NCBI GenBank assembly: GCA_030141605.1
Contig: JAQGDQ010000459.1
Location: 118,668 to 182,667, forward strand
Length of the DNA: 64,000 nt
Source: Tubiluchus corallicola
Lineage: Eukaryota > Priapulida > Priapulimorpha > Priapulimorphida > Tubiluchidae
Direction: 5' to 3'
Below, in pieces: positions 52,614 through 63,425 of the stretch; the first letter of the stretch is position 1; each line of letters begins with the position of its first letter. Below the pieces are notes generated by a model. That model worked only from the letters and a program-made list of their open reading frames with translations. It ran no database searches and was not told the DNA's origin. The position numbers were made by a program, and so were the translations under genes.

Positions 52614-53867
52614 CTAGGTTCCCGTCCCGTCACACTTATCCAATACAACAAGTAACTTCTGCCCTGAAATGCATGGTCGCGTCTTGCAGTGCACAAACTG
52701 TTCATTTAGGGACCTGCAACCAGCAATCCAGCACTCAGTGGCAGATTCTGGTTGTTATGTTTTATGCTTGTGGTAAGACCGGTACTTTGTACAAGAACAC
52801 TTACAGAACATAGCCTCTTCCTATGTCGAATATCTCCGTGTAAGTCTTGATGACCACAGCACTCCTTTTTACTCGATTTCCCAGTCCAGTGTAAATGATG
52901 TTCTCCTGCGTGTCTAAGAGGAACACCCGACAAAGTCTACCATCTCTTTTTACAAAAAGAGGTGGTGCCTTGACTTTGTAGGGGTACCGCTGATCGTAGA
53001 TGAGGTGTCGTGGGTTGGCCACTCGTCGATAACCACAGTCCACAAGTAACACCTATAAGAGCACGTTAGATCACTTGATTAACATTAATTATAGTGTGTT
53101 AGTAGTCTTCCAAATGTTGTTGTTAATTTTGAGTACAGTAAGTACTCGCTTAGCATCCAGCAAAAGGTGTCGTTAAGCGAAACGTCGCTGAACGAAACAG
53201 TGCTTTCCGTAACAAATATTGTAAAAGCATTCAGTTGTGTTCTAGGGGCAAAAGCCAGTAATAGTTCGCTATGTAAAAGTGCTCAATCGTGCTGCAAGCG
53301 AAAAATCGTGACCAAAATTAAATAAGTTAAAAGAAAACCGAATGATTGTGTAAACATTAGGTCAGAATAAAGAATGCTCTAAAATATTGAAAACTACAAT
53401 AGCTTATTTTAAAATAAAGCTTAGATTAAGTAATATTTTTTGCAATATGGTGTCACTTGACTTTTTGTCAGAAAACGTTGCAGAATATAGTTTGCAACAT
53501 GATTTAACTTGACATTTTATCAGAGAACGTTGCAAAGTTTTCTGACAAAATGTCAAGTTTCATTATGCTGCAAACAATATTTTGCAACTTTTTCTCACAA
53601 AATGTCAAATTACATCATATTGCAAACTACAGGCCCTAATTTTATAATTTGTTTGCTTGCAGTTTCTGCTCACAGATGATACAGTGCTTTGAAATTCTCT
53701 TTCCCCAGCGTAAATCTGCTAAGCCAGGGATAGGTAAAATATCAACACACACACAACAAACGTCTTTCCAACGTAAGCCTAATGTCATAATTACAGTAAT
53801 TTATAATTAACATTACCTGTATGGCAACAATTGACAGTATCACAGTTATTGTAAGAACACTACACAT
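52614..53867 (-). CDS. Secreted cysteine-containing protein, 3 exons, 132 aa, family unknown
   Basis: Exons are 53867-53817, 53052-52805 and 52713-52614 (TAG). Splice borders are good (CAG|GTAATG, TATAG|GTG, TTCT|GTAAGTG, TTGCAG|G) and phases match; 399 nt in all. Residues 1-22 form a signal peptide ('MCSVLTITVILSIVAIQVLL'). The mature part has Cys at 23, 58, 109, 114 and 127, an odd number, so one may stay free or pair between chains. 'RVKR' at 77-80 followed by Ser fits a furin-type cleavage site, which would split it into a 57-aa basic part and a 52-aa Cys-rich part. I do not recognise the family. If the donor of exon 2 is not used, reading stops after Leu100. Function cannot be given; export and processing are inference. 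Confidence 0.6.
53440..53640. repeat. Nested inverted repeats
   Basis: 'agtttgcaacatgatttaac' 'ttgacattttatcagagaac' pairs with 'gttttctgacaaaatgtcaa' 'gtttcattatgctgcaaac' around 53535. A further tandem copy on each side (53455-53500 and 53580-53630) extends the palindrome. Intron 1 of the 132-aa secreted gene. Confidence 0.8.
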
Positions 53868-54350
53868 GGTTAAACAATTAAACAAAGATGGTAATGGCCT
53901 GCAAACTACAACTACATCCGTCTTAACACGCTCAATCCTTGCTTATCCACTTACACGTTCAACTCAACACAAATTTTCACCAGTCAAGAGGACACTGGCC
54001 AGCCACTGTGGCCAAAATAGCATAATTGAACGTAGTCAGTACGTGAAAGTGACCAGTCCACTAAATAAGTAATTAAGGTCATATCCCCTACAGGGGAGTA
54101 TTACTCCACTTTTACCAACACACGCGAAACTTCGGTAAAGCTATAATAAACACATAAAATTGTTAAGCGAGTGGGAAAACTTGGCTTAAGTTGACCACAG
54201 CGGGACTGTTAATTAAACTACAGCAAATAGGGTTTAAAGCTAATCAGGTGGTAATTGAAACGCGGGTGTGACGTCAGGTGGCGTTCCGTAAAGTTCCTTT
54301 AGCCCGAGGAGGCTAGAAAGCAGAGTGACCTCTTCTTGAAAATGGGGTAG
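53868..54350. other. 5' flank of the 132-aa secreted gene
   Basis: No exon, repeat match or clear core promoter seen. Confidence 0.35.
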
Positions 54351-54354
54351 TATA

Positions 54355-55140
54355 TGAAAAATCATCCTATAAAATGTTCTCGTCAACTGGTAAATATTCT
54401 TCCCCAGCGTGCATTAAATCATCGCTACCTCACTAAAATTAGATTATTAAAGCACAACAAAACTCCTCATAAACATAAAGCTAGAAAAATTCGTTTTGAA
54501 ATTTTATATCGCCTGCATACTGCCTTTTTGCATGCAGGACTTCAATCGGCTGTAACGCTGTATAAAACATGTAAATTTAAACTCCCGCCATGACCGTTAG
54601 GCGCAGCCATTTTCACCGTAGGTCATTTGAAACAAGTTTAGGTAACATTTTGTAAAGTTTGAAAAAATGATCAGAGCATTCGTAGCGCACAAGTCACTAA
54701 CTAAATAAAATTTAGAATTACTGTATCTTGTCAATAAGATTAAAAATACGTTTTTTGGTTAGTAAGCGGTGCACCCTGGAGGGTGAGTCAGCAACATTTT
54801 ACCAATTTGTGAAAACATTTTAAATGATTAATAATTTTCGTTTCTAGTTACATAAGTCTTTTTAGCAGGTAAGCGAAAATCTAAGTAATATAGATTTGTA
54901 CGGAAAGTCTTTTGAGATATAATTTAACATTGCCTTTTCATCCCTTGATTTACGTATGGTATATGACGTCATGTAATGGCGACTTCGGAACAGCATTGCG
55001 GGAGATTTAAAATGAAAACAAACTGAAATTCCTTTCAGTGCGAGGAAGATATACGCATAAAATTGCTGTAAAGTAATGTAATTTTTAAGGCGATTTTTCT
55101 GAAACCTACTTCAGGTGCCCCTTTTCTTGTCCTTTAATCT
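54355..55140 (-). repeat. Dispersed repeat family B, long copy
   Basis: Near-parallel to 58360-58982 over its whole length ('cataaaattgctgtaaa', 'gcgcacacgtcactaac', 'ggtgcaccctggaggg', 'tatgacgtcatgtaatgg' marker words), and its inner part matches 29525 and 43010 in reverse. The 79-aa frame within it is not a gene. A short plus-strand piece of the same family follows at 55150-55235. Confidence 0.85.
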
Positions 55141-55235
55141 TCCTCTTAAAATTAAGTTACTTAAACTTTTACTTAGTTAGTGAAGAGTGTGCCACGAAGG
55201 CTCTGATTAGTTTTTCAAACTTTACCTGATTTACC

Positions 55236-55590
55236 TGATTAAATGCTTGACGATGCAAGATTAAACTATCGTCGTGGATAGAAGCTTCGTTAGGTGTGGC
55301 ATCACGTGACCAGCTGATGTTCGACCGGCTGACTCAGAAGTAAAGATTGATGATGTAATCCTTATGCGCAGAAGCTCATGACGCATTAGGTAGTTAGACA
55401 AAAGTGTTTTGATGCCCGCACCTCGGGGGGGGGGGGGGGATGAGGAATTGACTTGAAGACGGAGGGCTGGAATTACTATCCTCTTATATTTAGCGTGTTG
55501 TGTTTGATATTTAATAAATGTGTAGTTTATTAAATAAAGTCTTGTTAATTTGCCATGCTCATCGTATATATATATATATATGATCACTAA
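55236..55590. other. No gene seen
   Basis: A poly-G run lies at about 55427-55439 and (TA)n at 55565-55582. The 113-aa minus frame shows no recognisable motif. Confidence 0.4.
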
Positions 55591-55594
55591 ATTA

Positions 55595-55922
55595 TAATAC
55601 ATTGTAATAGATATTTTGTTTTAAATTTTTGGCACAGTAGTTCTTAGTTTGAACTGAACGCGTTTGCCTTTAACAGTTGTGAGAATTTTTATTCTCATGC
55701 TGTGATGTTCTTTTATGCTTATGAATATCGACTTCTTTATGGCAAATAAAAAATATATATATATTTACCATAAAAATCTATATTCATCGGCATAAAAGAA
55801 CATCGCAGCATGAGAATAAAAATTCACACAACTGCTAAAGGCAAACGCGTTCAGTTCAAACTAAGAACTACTGTGCCAAAAATTTAAAACAAAATATCAA
55901 TTTCAATGTATTACAATGTTAA
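55595..55922. mobile_element. Palindromic foldback element, arms about 150 bp
   Basis: The left arm (about 55595-55742) and right arm (about 55763-55922) are reverse complements over essentially their whole length with few mismatches, e.g. 'ttgaactgaacgcgtttgcc' against 'ggcaaacgcgttcagttcaa'. The roughly 20-bp spacer is AT-rich with a (TA)n run. No coding capacity. Typical of a foldback MITE or a recent inverted duplication; transcripts would form a long near-perfect hairpin. Confidence 0.92.
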
Positions 55923-55929
55923 TGATAGT

Positions 55930-56795
55930 ATATATAGGTACGTCACGTTATAATTACAATCGTATTATTGTCATTAGACGTTTATATTATACCCAAGCAG
56001 GTGACACAGTTTTTAGTATCAACCTCTAAAGGTATTTTAACCTGAAGGCCTGGGGTCTGGGTATGTGCATTCCTCCCCTTTATGATAATTTATAGATGGT
56101 AAAATCATCATCATCATCATCATCATATGACCGTCACGTTTATTGTAGACATTGGGCAGGCAGAATTCTAAAACAAAAGAAATCTGCCTTCAGACAGGTA
56201 AACGCAGCAGTAATCCAGCAAAAAAACTAGGCACTGCTACGCTAGTAAAAGGTGGTGAAAGAGCCTACTCTATGAACTGGCAAACTGAAGTATTTAGTAC
56301 GCTAGGGGGCGATTGTTTGTCGTCACTTCCTGAGAAATCAGATGGGTTAGTCTACCTAGAGAGTTTGTAGTTGTGATGACTTATCCATTCAATGGGAGGA
56401 GTGTGTTTCCTGTTGTCGTGCCCATAGTGCAAAATTAAGAATTAAGTCAATTTCACATCACTTCGCGATTCACTTAAATGTGATACTGAATCGTTGGCTA
56501 GCTTTATTAGGGAGTGTTTTAATTTATAATAATTTATTAACTATTTCAAAATTCTGATTAGTATCGTATTATTGTTACGTAGACCGTTATTTAACACTTA
56601 ATTATTAATTATTTTAAAATATGCGAAAGTTTAACAAGCAGTTATTGTTCACATTTCATCTCTGCACACGAGTGTAACTTAATTTAATGATTTTTTTTTA
56701 CCTTGAGTGTGTTTTACTTGCAACATGATTGATTTAAATTGTAAAATGATTTTTACTGCGAGACTTTTAATATAAATTGGTGTAATTTTTTTATG
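55930..56795. other. No gene seen; short (ATC)n at 56107
   Basis: A 72-aa plus frame at 56152-56370 has no recognised motif. The rest is AT-rich. Confidence 0.4.
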
Positions 56796-56799
56796 GTCA

Positions 56800-57106
56800 A
56801 TAATAATGATAATGATAATGATAGTGATAGTGATAGTGATAGTGATAGTGATAGTGATAGTGATAGTGATAGTGATAGTGATAGTGATAGTGATAGTGAT
56901 AGTGATAGTGATAGTGATAGTGATAGTGATAGTGATAGTGATAGTGATAGTGATAGTGATAGTGATAGTAATAGTAATAGTAATAGTAATAGTAATAGTA
57001 ATAGTAATAGTAATAGTAATAGTAATAGTAATAGTAATAGTAATAGTAATAACAACTATTACTATTATTATTAATACTAATATTAATAATAATGATAATG
57101 ATAATG

Positions 57107-57138
<32 letters not shown>

Positions 57139-57355
57139 GATAATGATAATGATAATGATAATGATAATGATAATGATAATGATAATGATAATGATAATGA
57201 TAATGATAATGATAATGATAATGATAATGATAATGATCATGATCATGACCATGACCATGATCATGACCATGACCATGACAATGACAATGACAATGACAAT
57301 GACAATGACAATGACAATGACAATGACAATGACAATGATAATGATAATGATGACA
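56800..57355. repeat. Phased hexanucleotide array in composition blocks
   Basis: Successive blocks are (GATAGT)n 56819-56968, (AATAGT)n 56969-57050, a short irregular bridge, (AATGAT)n 57082-57237, (CATGAT/CATGAC)n 57238-57278, (AATGAC)n 57279-57337, then AATGAT again. The Ser-Asp, Ile-Val, Asn-Asp and His-Tyr frames are artefacts. Confidence 0.95.
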
Positions 57356-57369
57356 ATAGTAATAACGTA

Positions 57370-58355
57370 GCGAAATAAGCCCGTTTTCTGTAATAGCCAG
57401 TAGATGGGGACAACGTCTGCTTAGCAACGCTATGTTTATTAGTGTCCAGAGAACCAATACAATACAATGTACATAAAGAAATCACATATCGCACAAAGCA
57501 TCCCAACACTTGGGTACAGTCATCATAATTATTGAAAATGGCACAGTCTGTTGTTAAGGGGGATTTTACGATTCGTGCAGCGTCCATTTTCAGTAAGCAG
57601 GTTGTGTGAGTTTTGTAAAGTTTGCTCTTTTAACGGGATTCTCTATATTTTTCTTCTACGAATTCGTTTCTAAATTTGAAACAAGTTCGCAAGCTGTCAA
57701 TATTTTTACCAGTTTCTTGGGTGAAATTTTCTTTCCAGGAATTTGCATAGTTGGTTTGCAGTTTTGATTTCAATCAGTCAATCAATTTATTTCACTCCAG
57801 CAATACATATACAACATCAACATACAATATGATTGAAAAAAAGAAACAGTATAAGTACAAAAACGTTGATGAAGTCAAATTAACCAAATAAAAGAGTTGC
57901 TGTATGACACCTTGAAAGCTTGGCTTGTTAAGGTGGCACAAATGAATGAATGAAAAAATGGTTAGAGTTAGTAGACATGATGGAATGGAAAAAATACTAA
58001 GATTGGGGAGAGTAAGAAGGAAAAGAGGAGAAGAAACGACCACAGTGTATGTTTAATTTACATAGAGGTATATTAAAATAGCATTATAATTGCTATTAGA
58101 TTTCAGTAAATTAGTGAATTTTTGATCCTAACGGACTCACGTGACTCACGTGAATGTTTGTTAATCAACATTTTCTTGTACAAAACCATTGCATATTCTT
58201 AAATTATAAATGTTTTAACTGCCTTTAAAACCGGGTAGATGAATGAACAATTTCAGTGTGAATTAACCGTGTCACAAAATCTCGTTATTCAATATCAGCC
58301 CTAATCGTGACTCGGCGTTAAACCCTCCATTTACATAAATATTAAAAAATTCGCC
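57370..58355. other. No gene recognised; probable LINE 3' end near 57775-57920 (-)
   Basis: 'cagtcaatcaatttatttca' (about 57775-57794) followed by AT-rich sequence resembles reversed LINE 3' ends elsewhere in the window. Nothing coding is supported. Confidence 0.35.
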
Positions 58356-58359
58356 TCGA

Positions 58360-58982
58360 AATTTTATATCACTTACATACTAACTTTTTGCATACATGGC
58401 TTGCTTCGGCAGTAACGCTGTATAAAACATGTAAATTTAAATTCCCGCGATGACCGTTAGACTCGGCCAGTTTTTTGGTTAAGTCGTTTTTAACAAGGTT
58501 AGATAACACTGAGGAAAGTTTGAAAAAACAATCAGAGCATTCGTAGCGCACACGTCACTAACTAAGTGAAATTTAATTTACGTTTCTTATCAATAAGATT
58601 AAAAATACGTTTTTGGTTACTAAGTGGCGCACCCTGGAGGGTGAGTCAGCGACATTTTACCAATTGACACAAACATTTTAAATTATTATTTCTAGTTACA
58701 TAAGTCTTTCCAGCAGGTAAACGGAAAGCTAAGTAATGTAGATTTGCATGGAAAGTTTTAGGGACATAGTTTAACATTTCCTTTTCTTCCCCTGATTTAC
58801 GTTGTGCGTATATGACGTCATGTAATGGCGCCGCCGGATCAGTATTGCGAGTGATTTGAATTGAAAACAAACAAAAAATCCGTTTAACGCGAGCACGATA
58901 TACTCATAAAATTGCTGTAAAAGTTATCTCTAAGGCGATTTTTCGGAAACCTACTGCAGGAACCTCTTTTCTTGTTCTTTAA
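58360..58982 (-). repeat. Dispersed repeat family B, long copy ending at the acidic gene
   Basis: Matches 54530-55140 throughout. Its outer end ('cctcttttcttgttctttaat') reaches to within about 6 bp of the stop codon of the gene at 58988-59509, so it provides that gene's whole 3' flank, including an ATTAAA on the minus strand. Confidence 0.85.
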
Positions 58983-58987
58983 TTCAC

Positions 58988-59509
58988 TCAATGTTTCTTA
59001 TGCTTTTCACTTTCAACAGCACACACTCGATCATTCAATCCGTTTTGCTTATCATCAATATTGTACTTATTCTCCAGGAGAGTGTCTAGCAAACCGGTTG
59101 TTAATTCATCATTGTCTCCTAGGTACAAGGCGAAATCTTCTATTAGATCAAGCTGTTCTTGTGTCAACGCGTTAGGAATACAGAGTTCCTCTTCTTGTTC
59201 TTCGTCGCAATACGTGTAATTGACTTGTGTGAGCGCGGTCAGCGCCGTCAATACGTTGTCCAATTCGCTCTCGTCCTGATTATACAAGCTAGTCAAACTT
59301 TCTGTCAGATGATCAGCAACAACAAAGTCTTGTTCCTCTTCGTAATCTATTTCTCTGAGTTGAGTCAACACGCTGCTCATCACTCTGCCAAATATGTTCA
59401 ATTTTCCGACAGCTCTTTCCTCCCTCGTGTGGTCTGCGTCTGCCAGCAGCACGTAACATAAACTAAACAGCACCATCAGCACCAGAGACAAAGCAATTTT
59501 TCTTTCCAT
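58988..59509 (-). CDS. Acidic secreted protein, single exon, 173 aa, family unknown
   Basis: The frame extends upstream to 59599, but the Met at 59509 is preferred because a clean signal peptide follows it ('MERKIALSLVLMVLFSLCYV' then LLADA, cleavage likely after Ala25). The mature chain is strongly acidic, with clusters such as 'DYEEEQDF', 'NQDESELDN' and 'CDEEQEEELC', many Leu/Thr ('VLTALTALTQ'), one N-glycosylation sequon (NYT) and three cysteines. The C-terminus is basic (EKHKKH). 'REERAVGK' just after the signal could be a processing site. I do not recognise a family. A TATA-like element lies upstream and ATTAAA directly downstream. An intronless acidic secreted protein could be a matrix, mineral-associated or prohormone-type product, but that is a guess. 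Confidence 0.65.
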   Translation of the reverse strand: MERKIALSLVLMVLFSLCYVLLADADHTREERAVGKLNIFGRVMSSVLTQLREIDYEEEQDFVVADHLTESLTSLYNQDESELDNVLTALTALTQVNYTYCDEEQEEELCIPNALTQEQLDLIEDFALYLGDNDELTTGLLDTLLENKYNIDDKQNGLNDRVCAVESEKHKKH

Positions 59510-59606
59510 GTCGTCAGTAGATGATATGAAATTTCGTTCAAACTTGTTGTACTTTCGTACAGGTGACCAAGTTTGAGTTAGAATGACTTTGCAAATCAAA
59601 GCTCAA

Positions 59607-59615
59607 TTATTTATG
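59607..59615 (-). promoter_or_regulatory. TATA-like element upstream of the acidic secreted gene
   Basis: 'CATAAATAA' on the minus strand, about 100 bp before the chosen start codon, leaving room for a short 5' leader. Confidence 0.4.
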
Positions 59616-59756
59616 AAGCGCCCTCGCACAGGTGACAATAACCCTAACGTGGCGTAGCCAGGTTTTAAACCTAGAGGGAGCAAGAAACATGCGCCGTGAC
59701 ACGTGAAGCATTTATACGTTTGTTCATGTCACAGTAGCTGGTATCAGCACGTGACA

Positions 59757-60412
59757 GGAATATATTATAATCTTACTTTTGTATAACTAATAGGATGATG
59801 TACATTGATAATTGTTTCTGGTATCGCTTCTGTACTCTGTGAACTCTGTATATTAGAATTTTAAGTGTTAACTAATGGATTACTTGTGTTTTTGAACTAA
59901 CAATCTATATTATATTACAAGAATATATTATAATTATACTTTTGTGTAACTAATAGGATGATGTACATTGATAATTGTTTCTGGTATCACATGTGTACTC
60001 TGTGAACTTTGTATATTTCAATTTAAAGTGTTAGCTAATGAATTACTTGTGCTTCTGAATCAACTATCTATATTATATTACAAGAATATACTATAATCTT
60101 ACTTTTTTATAACTAATAGGATGATGTACATTGATAATTGTTTCTGGTATCGCTTCTGTACTCTGTGAGCTTTGTATATTTCAATTTTAAGTGTTAACTA
60201 ATGAATTACTTGTGTTTTTGAACTAACTATCTATATTATATTACAAGAATATATTATAATAATACTTTTGTACAACTAATAGGATGATGTACATTGATAA
60301 TTGTTTCTGGTATCACATCTGTACTCTGTGGTCTTTGTATATTTCAATTTTAAGTGTTAGCTAATGAATTACTTCTGTTTTTGAACTAAATATCTATGTA
60401 ACTATATTCTTG
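59757..60412. repeat. 163-bp tandem repeat, four units
   Basis: Units start near 59757, 59920, 60084 and 60246 ('gaatatattataat' word) and share 'ggatgatgtacattgataat' and 'tgtttctggtatc'. Located just upstream of the acidic secreted gene. Confidence 0.95.
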
Positions 60413-61035
60413 ATAACCAGTTGTATGTATCTGTTCTCAACTAAAGTATATTTGTTAGACAGTAGAAAAACTCCGATCAGTAATATTACTATCTGTCAAT
60501 CCACTTAAAATAAACAAAGTTTATGTATGCTAGATTTGGAGCAATTGCATCCTTGGTTCAGTCAATCAACCTTGACAAATGAGTTGCTTAAATACACCCC
60601 CATTTTTAAAAAAAAATCAACGCAGGGAGGTTGGTCGAATAAAGCAATAAGGCAGGGTGTTGAAAGGAACGAGAAGTTGCTCCCTCTGCTCTCCTGTTAT
60701 AGGTAAGCCACTGCGCGGAAATATAAGCTTGATCAGACGAAAGATAAGGTTTTAGCAGAGAGCGACCTGTTTTAATATTCTAGAAGCGTTGAACACTTTT
60801 AATTAATAACAAATATTTTCAATTGACGTACTGATACAAGTGACAGTAACATTAACCCGGAAATATCGGGTGGCCCAGAAAGAATGTGTCAAAGTTTAGA
60901 CTACAATGGCAATGAAAGCGAATCTGTCTACAAAGTTAAAATCTCGCAACATGATATTGGAATATATCTGTGTTTGGCAGTGAAAGTTACAAGTTTATAG
61001 TTTTAGAGATTGTTATGTTATGGTTAAAAAAACAT
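60413..61035. other. Nothing recognised
   Basis: AT-rich, no coding region or repeat match seen. Confidence 0.45.
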
Positions 61036-61039
61036 TTAT

Positions 61040-61505
61040 GCGTTAAAAAATAAAATAGTTAACAGAAGCCGAATAGGTAATGATTAAGCAGTCCAGTGAA
61101 GAAATTGATACAGTAAATTGTGCACTAATTATGTATTTACAAAAAGCGAAATAGATGATGAATATGCAGACCAGTAGAAGAGAAATTGATACAGTAAATT
61201 ATGCACTAATTATGTATTTAACAGATGCCAAAAGATAATGATTAAACAGACCAGTAGAAAAGAAATTGATACACTAAATTATGAACTAATTATGTATTTA
61301 CAAAAAGCAAATAGGTAATGAATAAGCAGACCAGTAGAAAAGAAATTGATACAGTAAATTATGAACTAATTATGTATTTACAAAAAAGCCAAATAGTTAA
61401 CGAATAAGCAGACTTGAAGAAAAAAAATTAATACAGTAACGAATAGCTAGGTGTTTGATAGTGAAGTTAAAGGCATTGAACTGCTTTGTACATTAAGAGA
61501 AGGAT
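61040..61505 (-). repeat. Dispersed repeat family C, copy 3, about five tandem units
   Basis: Units of about 80 bp ('gttaacagaagccgaatagg', 'aagcagaccagtagaaaag', 'aattgatacagtaaatta') are followed by the same end as copy 1 ('gaactgctttgtacatta'). The hairpin head is missing. Confidence 0.88.
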
Positions 61506-62365
61506 TTTTAGAGTACATGTAGATAAGCTAACATTAAATTTTATTGGTGTTTATACAAAACCATCTGTAACTTTGACGTTATTTTCTTCTTAAAACATCG
61601 TGATCAAAATTTGGGAACGTTTTTTTACTCCACCTGTCATGAGATTGTAATAAGCCTTTTCACAGTTTCGTTGTGTGCACGCGCAGTTACCGTAGCTTAA
61701 AGTTTGCGCGTACCACAGCAACGCGTTTTAGCTGCAACAACCACATGACATGTGTGTAAAGCAAAGCTGTCTGGTACATCAGTTCAGCAACTTCAGTTGC
61801 TTTACATGGACTTTACTTAATTATGCATTACTAATTTGCATGGAGTGATTTACTAGCAGGATTTTGCTTGAAAACAAGAAAAAATGAAGTAGTCATGGTT
61901 CTAGCTAGATGTTAAAACTGTTACTGTTATAATAGTTTGGGCTGCGAGGCGTTGTCAAGTGTACACAAATGGGTTGTCTGACATGCTTAAACTTTGTCCT
62001 TTTCACGATCGTCATTAATCGCTGGAACAGTGAAAACGCCTATTCATCAACGCCAAATACGTCAATACTTTGCTTTCCATACAAGGAACCATTATAAAAG
62101 CACGTCAGCTACTTTCATTTTTAACAAGTGGAAATAAATTGAAATGTTCGTCACGCCTCCGATACCCTATGTTAACACTCAACTTCTAACATTATAGATG
62201 CATTTCCGCGTCTTAACTTTGATTAAAAAGGTTAATATTATTCTGTGCACAAATCGCGATGCGTCCAGTTTCAGGTTCGTACGGCAGGTGTCGGAAATAC
62301 ATTTCCGATGTAGCAAATTAAGTATTCGCCCCATGTAAATAACTGTAGAAAGTACCTACCAACGT
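61506..62365. other. Intergenic; family G repeat at 61925-62040
   Basis: 'gtcaagtgtacacaaatggg' ... 'cacgatcgtcattaatcgc' matches 47165-47240 directly and 49415-49500 in reverse. Nothing else recognised. Confidence 0.5.
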
Positions 62366-62743
62366 ATGTACATAGTTAGTTTTGTAGTTCTATTGTTCAA
62401 GTATAGAAATAGAAAATATTACCAGAACGAGCACAAAAGTTTTTACACAAATGAAAATTTTCTTTCTAATTTTTTTTGTACATTAGATGTAAGAGGTAAT
62501 GCTAGCGATGAACAAATACGGACTACAAATTTTATTAAAGAAGTTATATGGGCTCTAGAACGTAATTGTTTTGATTTTTTTGACAGGAATGAGTTTGTAC
62601 GCCATACTAACATATCTTACTCTCACTTGATTGTACATATTCACATCTTTTATATTAATATTCTTGGTATGGGCTTTATAAACTCTACCTTGCTGACGGC
62701 ATCTTCTCGTTTAGAGAGCTGTTCTGAAACGACAGTCTCATAA
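62366..62743 (+). other. Unrecognised open frame, 125 aa
   Basis: Starts with a hydrophobic stretch (MYIVSFVVLLF) and has a mixed, protein-like middle ('SDEQIRTTNFIKEVIWALE'). I recognise no family, splice partner or promoter. It could be a relic of a mobile element or chance. Confidence 0.2.
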
Positions 62744-62889
62744 ACAGCAGTGTAATCTGACCTTTTTCCCGAACTGCAAAACAAGATTCAAATAATAGAA
62801 AAAATAACACATAAGGGAATACAACTCAGTAACTATGATTATTTATTGCTTTGATCAGTGAACCAGTTTCTTCCTAAGTGAGCATTGCC

Positions 62890-63425
62890 ATATATAGACA
62901 ATAATTAATAATAATAATTTATTAGCCTCAATTCATAAAAATGCTTTAGGGCTCTACAATTAATAATTGATAAAAGAGAGAGTAAAAATACATCATGAAT
63001 GGACTTAAAATTATACATTACAATAAAACTAGTCGCACAGACAAATAATGCATACAATACGATTATACAAATAAAATTTAAGATATAATGTAAATCCAAT
63101 TAAATTAATTTTATTATATAATTAAAGGTTAAAAGCATTTTGAATCAAGTTCATTGAATTTGCTAAACGCAAACTACATTGTCGAATATACTGGGAAATT
63201 AACTCATGAAGATAACAAGGAGTTATATGCACACATGTATAAACAAGAAGTAATATTTTAATGTTGTATTTAATCGAGTATTTAATCAGAAGCCAGTGAA
63301 GATCAAACAAAATTGGTGTTATAAGAACAAATTTCTTTGTTTTGGTTACAATGCGAGCTGCACCGTTTTGTACACGTTGCAATTTAGCAGGCATGCATAC
63401 CAAAGAGAAGAGAATTACAATAATC
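62890..63425 (-). pseudogene. LINE reverse transcriptase fragment, CR1/L2-type
   Basis: Minus strand 63403-63122 reads 'KLQRVQNGAARIVTKTKKF', 'ITPILFDLHWLLIKYSI' and 'LLLVYTCVHITPCYLHELI', the thumb-region block of L2/CR1 elements (LQRVQNxAAR ... ITPxLxxLHWLP ... PxYLxEL). 62890-63120 is probably its end. The 5' side is lost. Confidence 0.8.

Noticed and set aside
56753-57587. Ser-Asp, Ile-Val, Asn-Asp, His-Tyr and Met-Ile frames
   Set aside because: All are readings of the hexanucleotide array.
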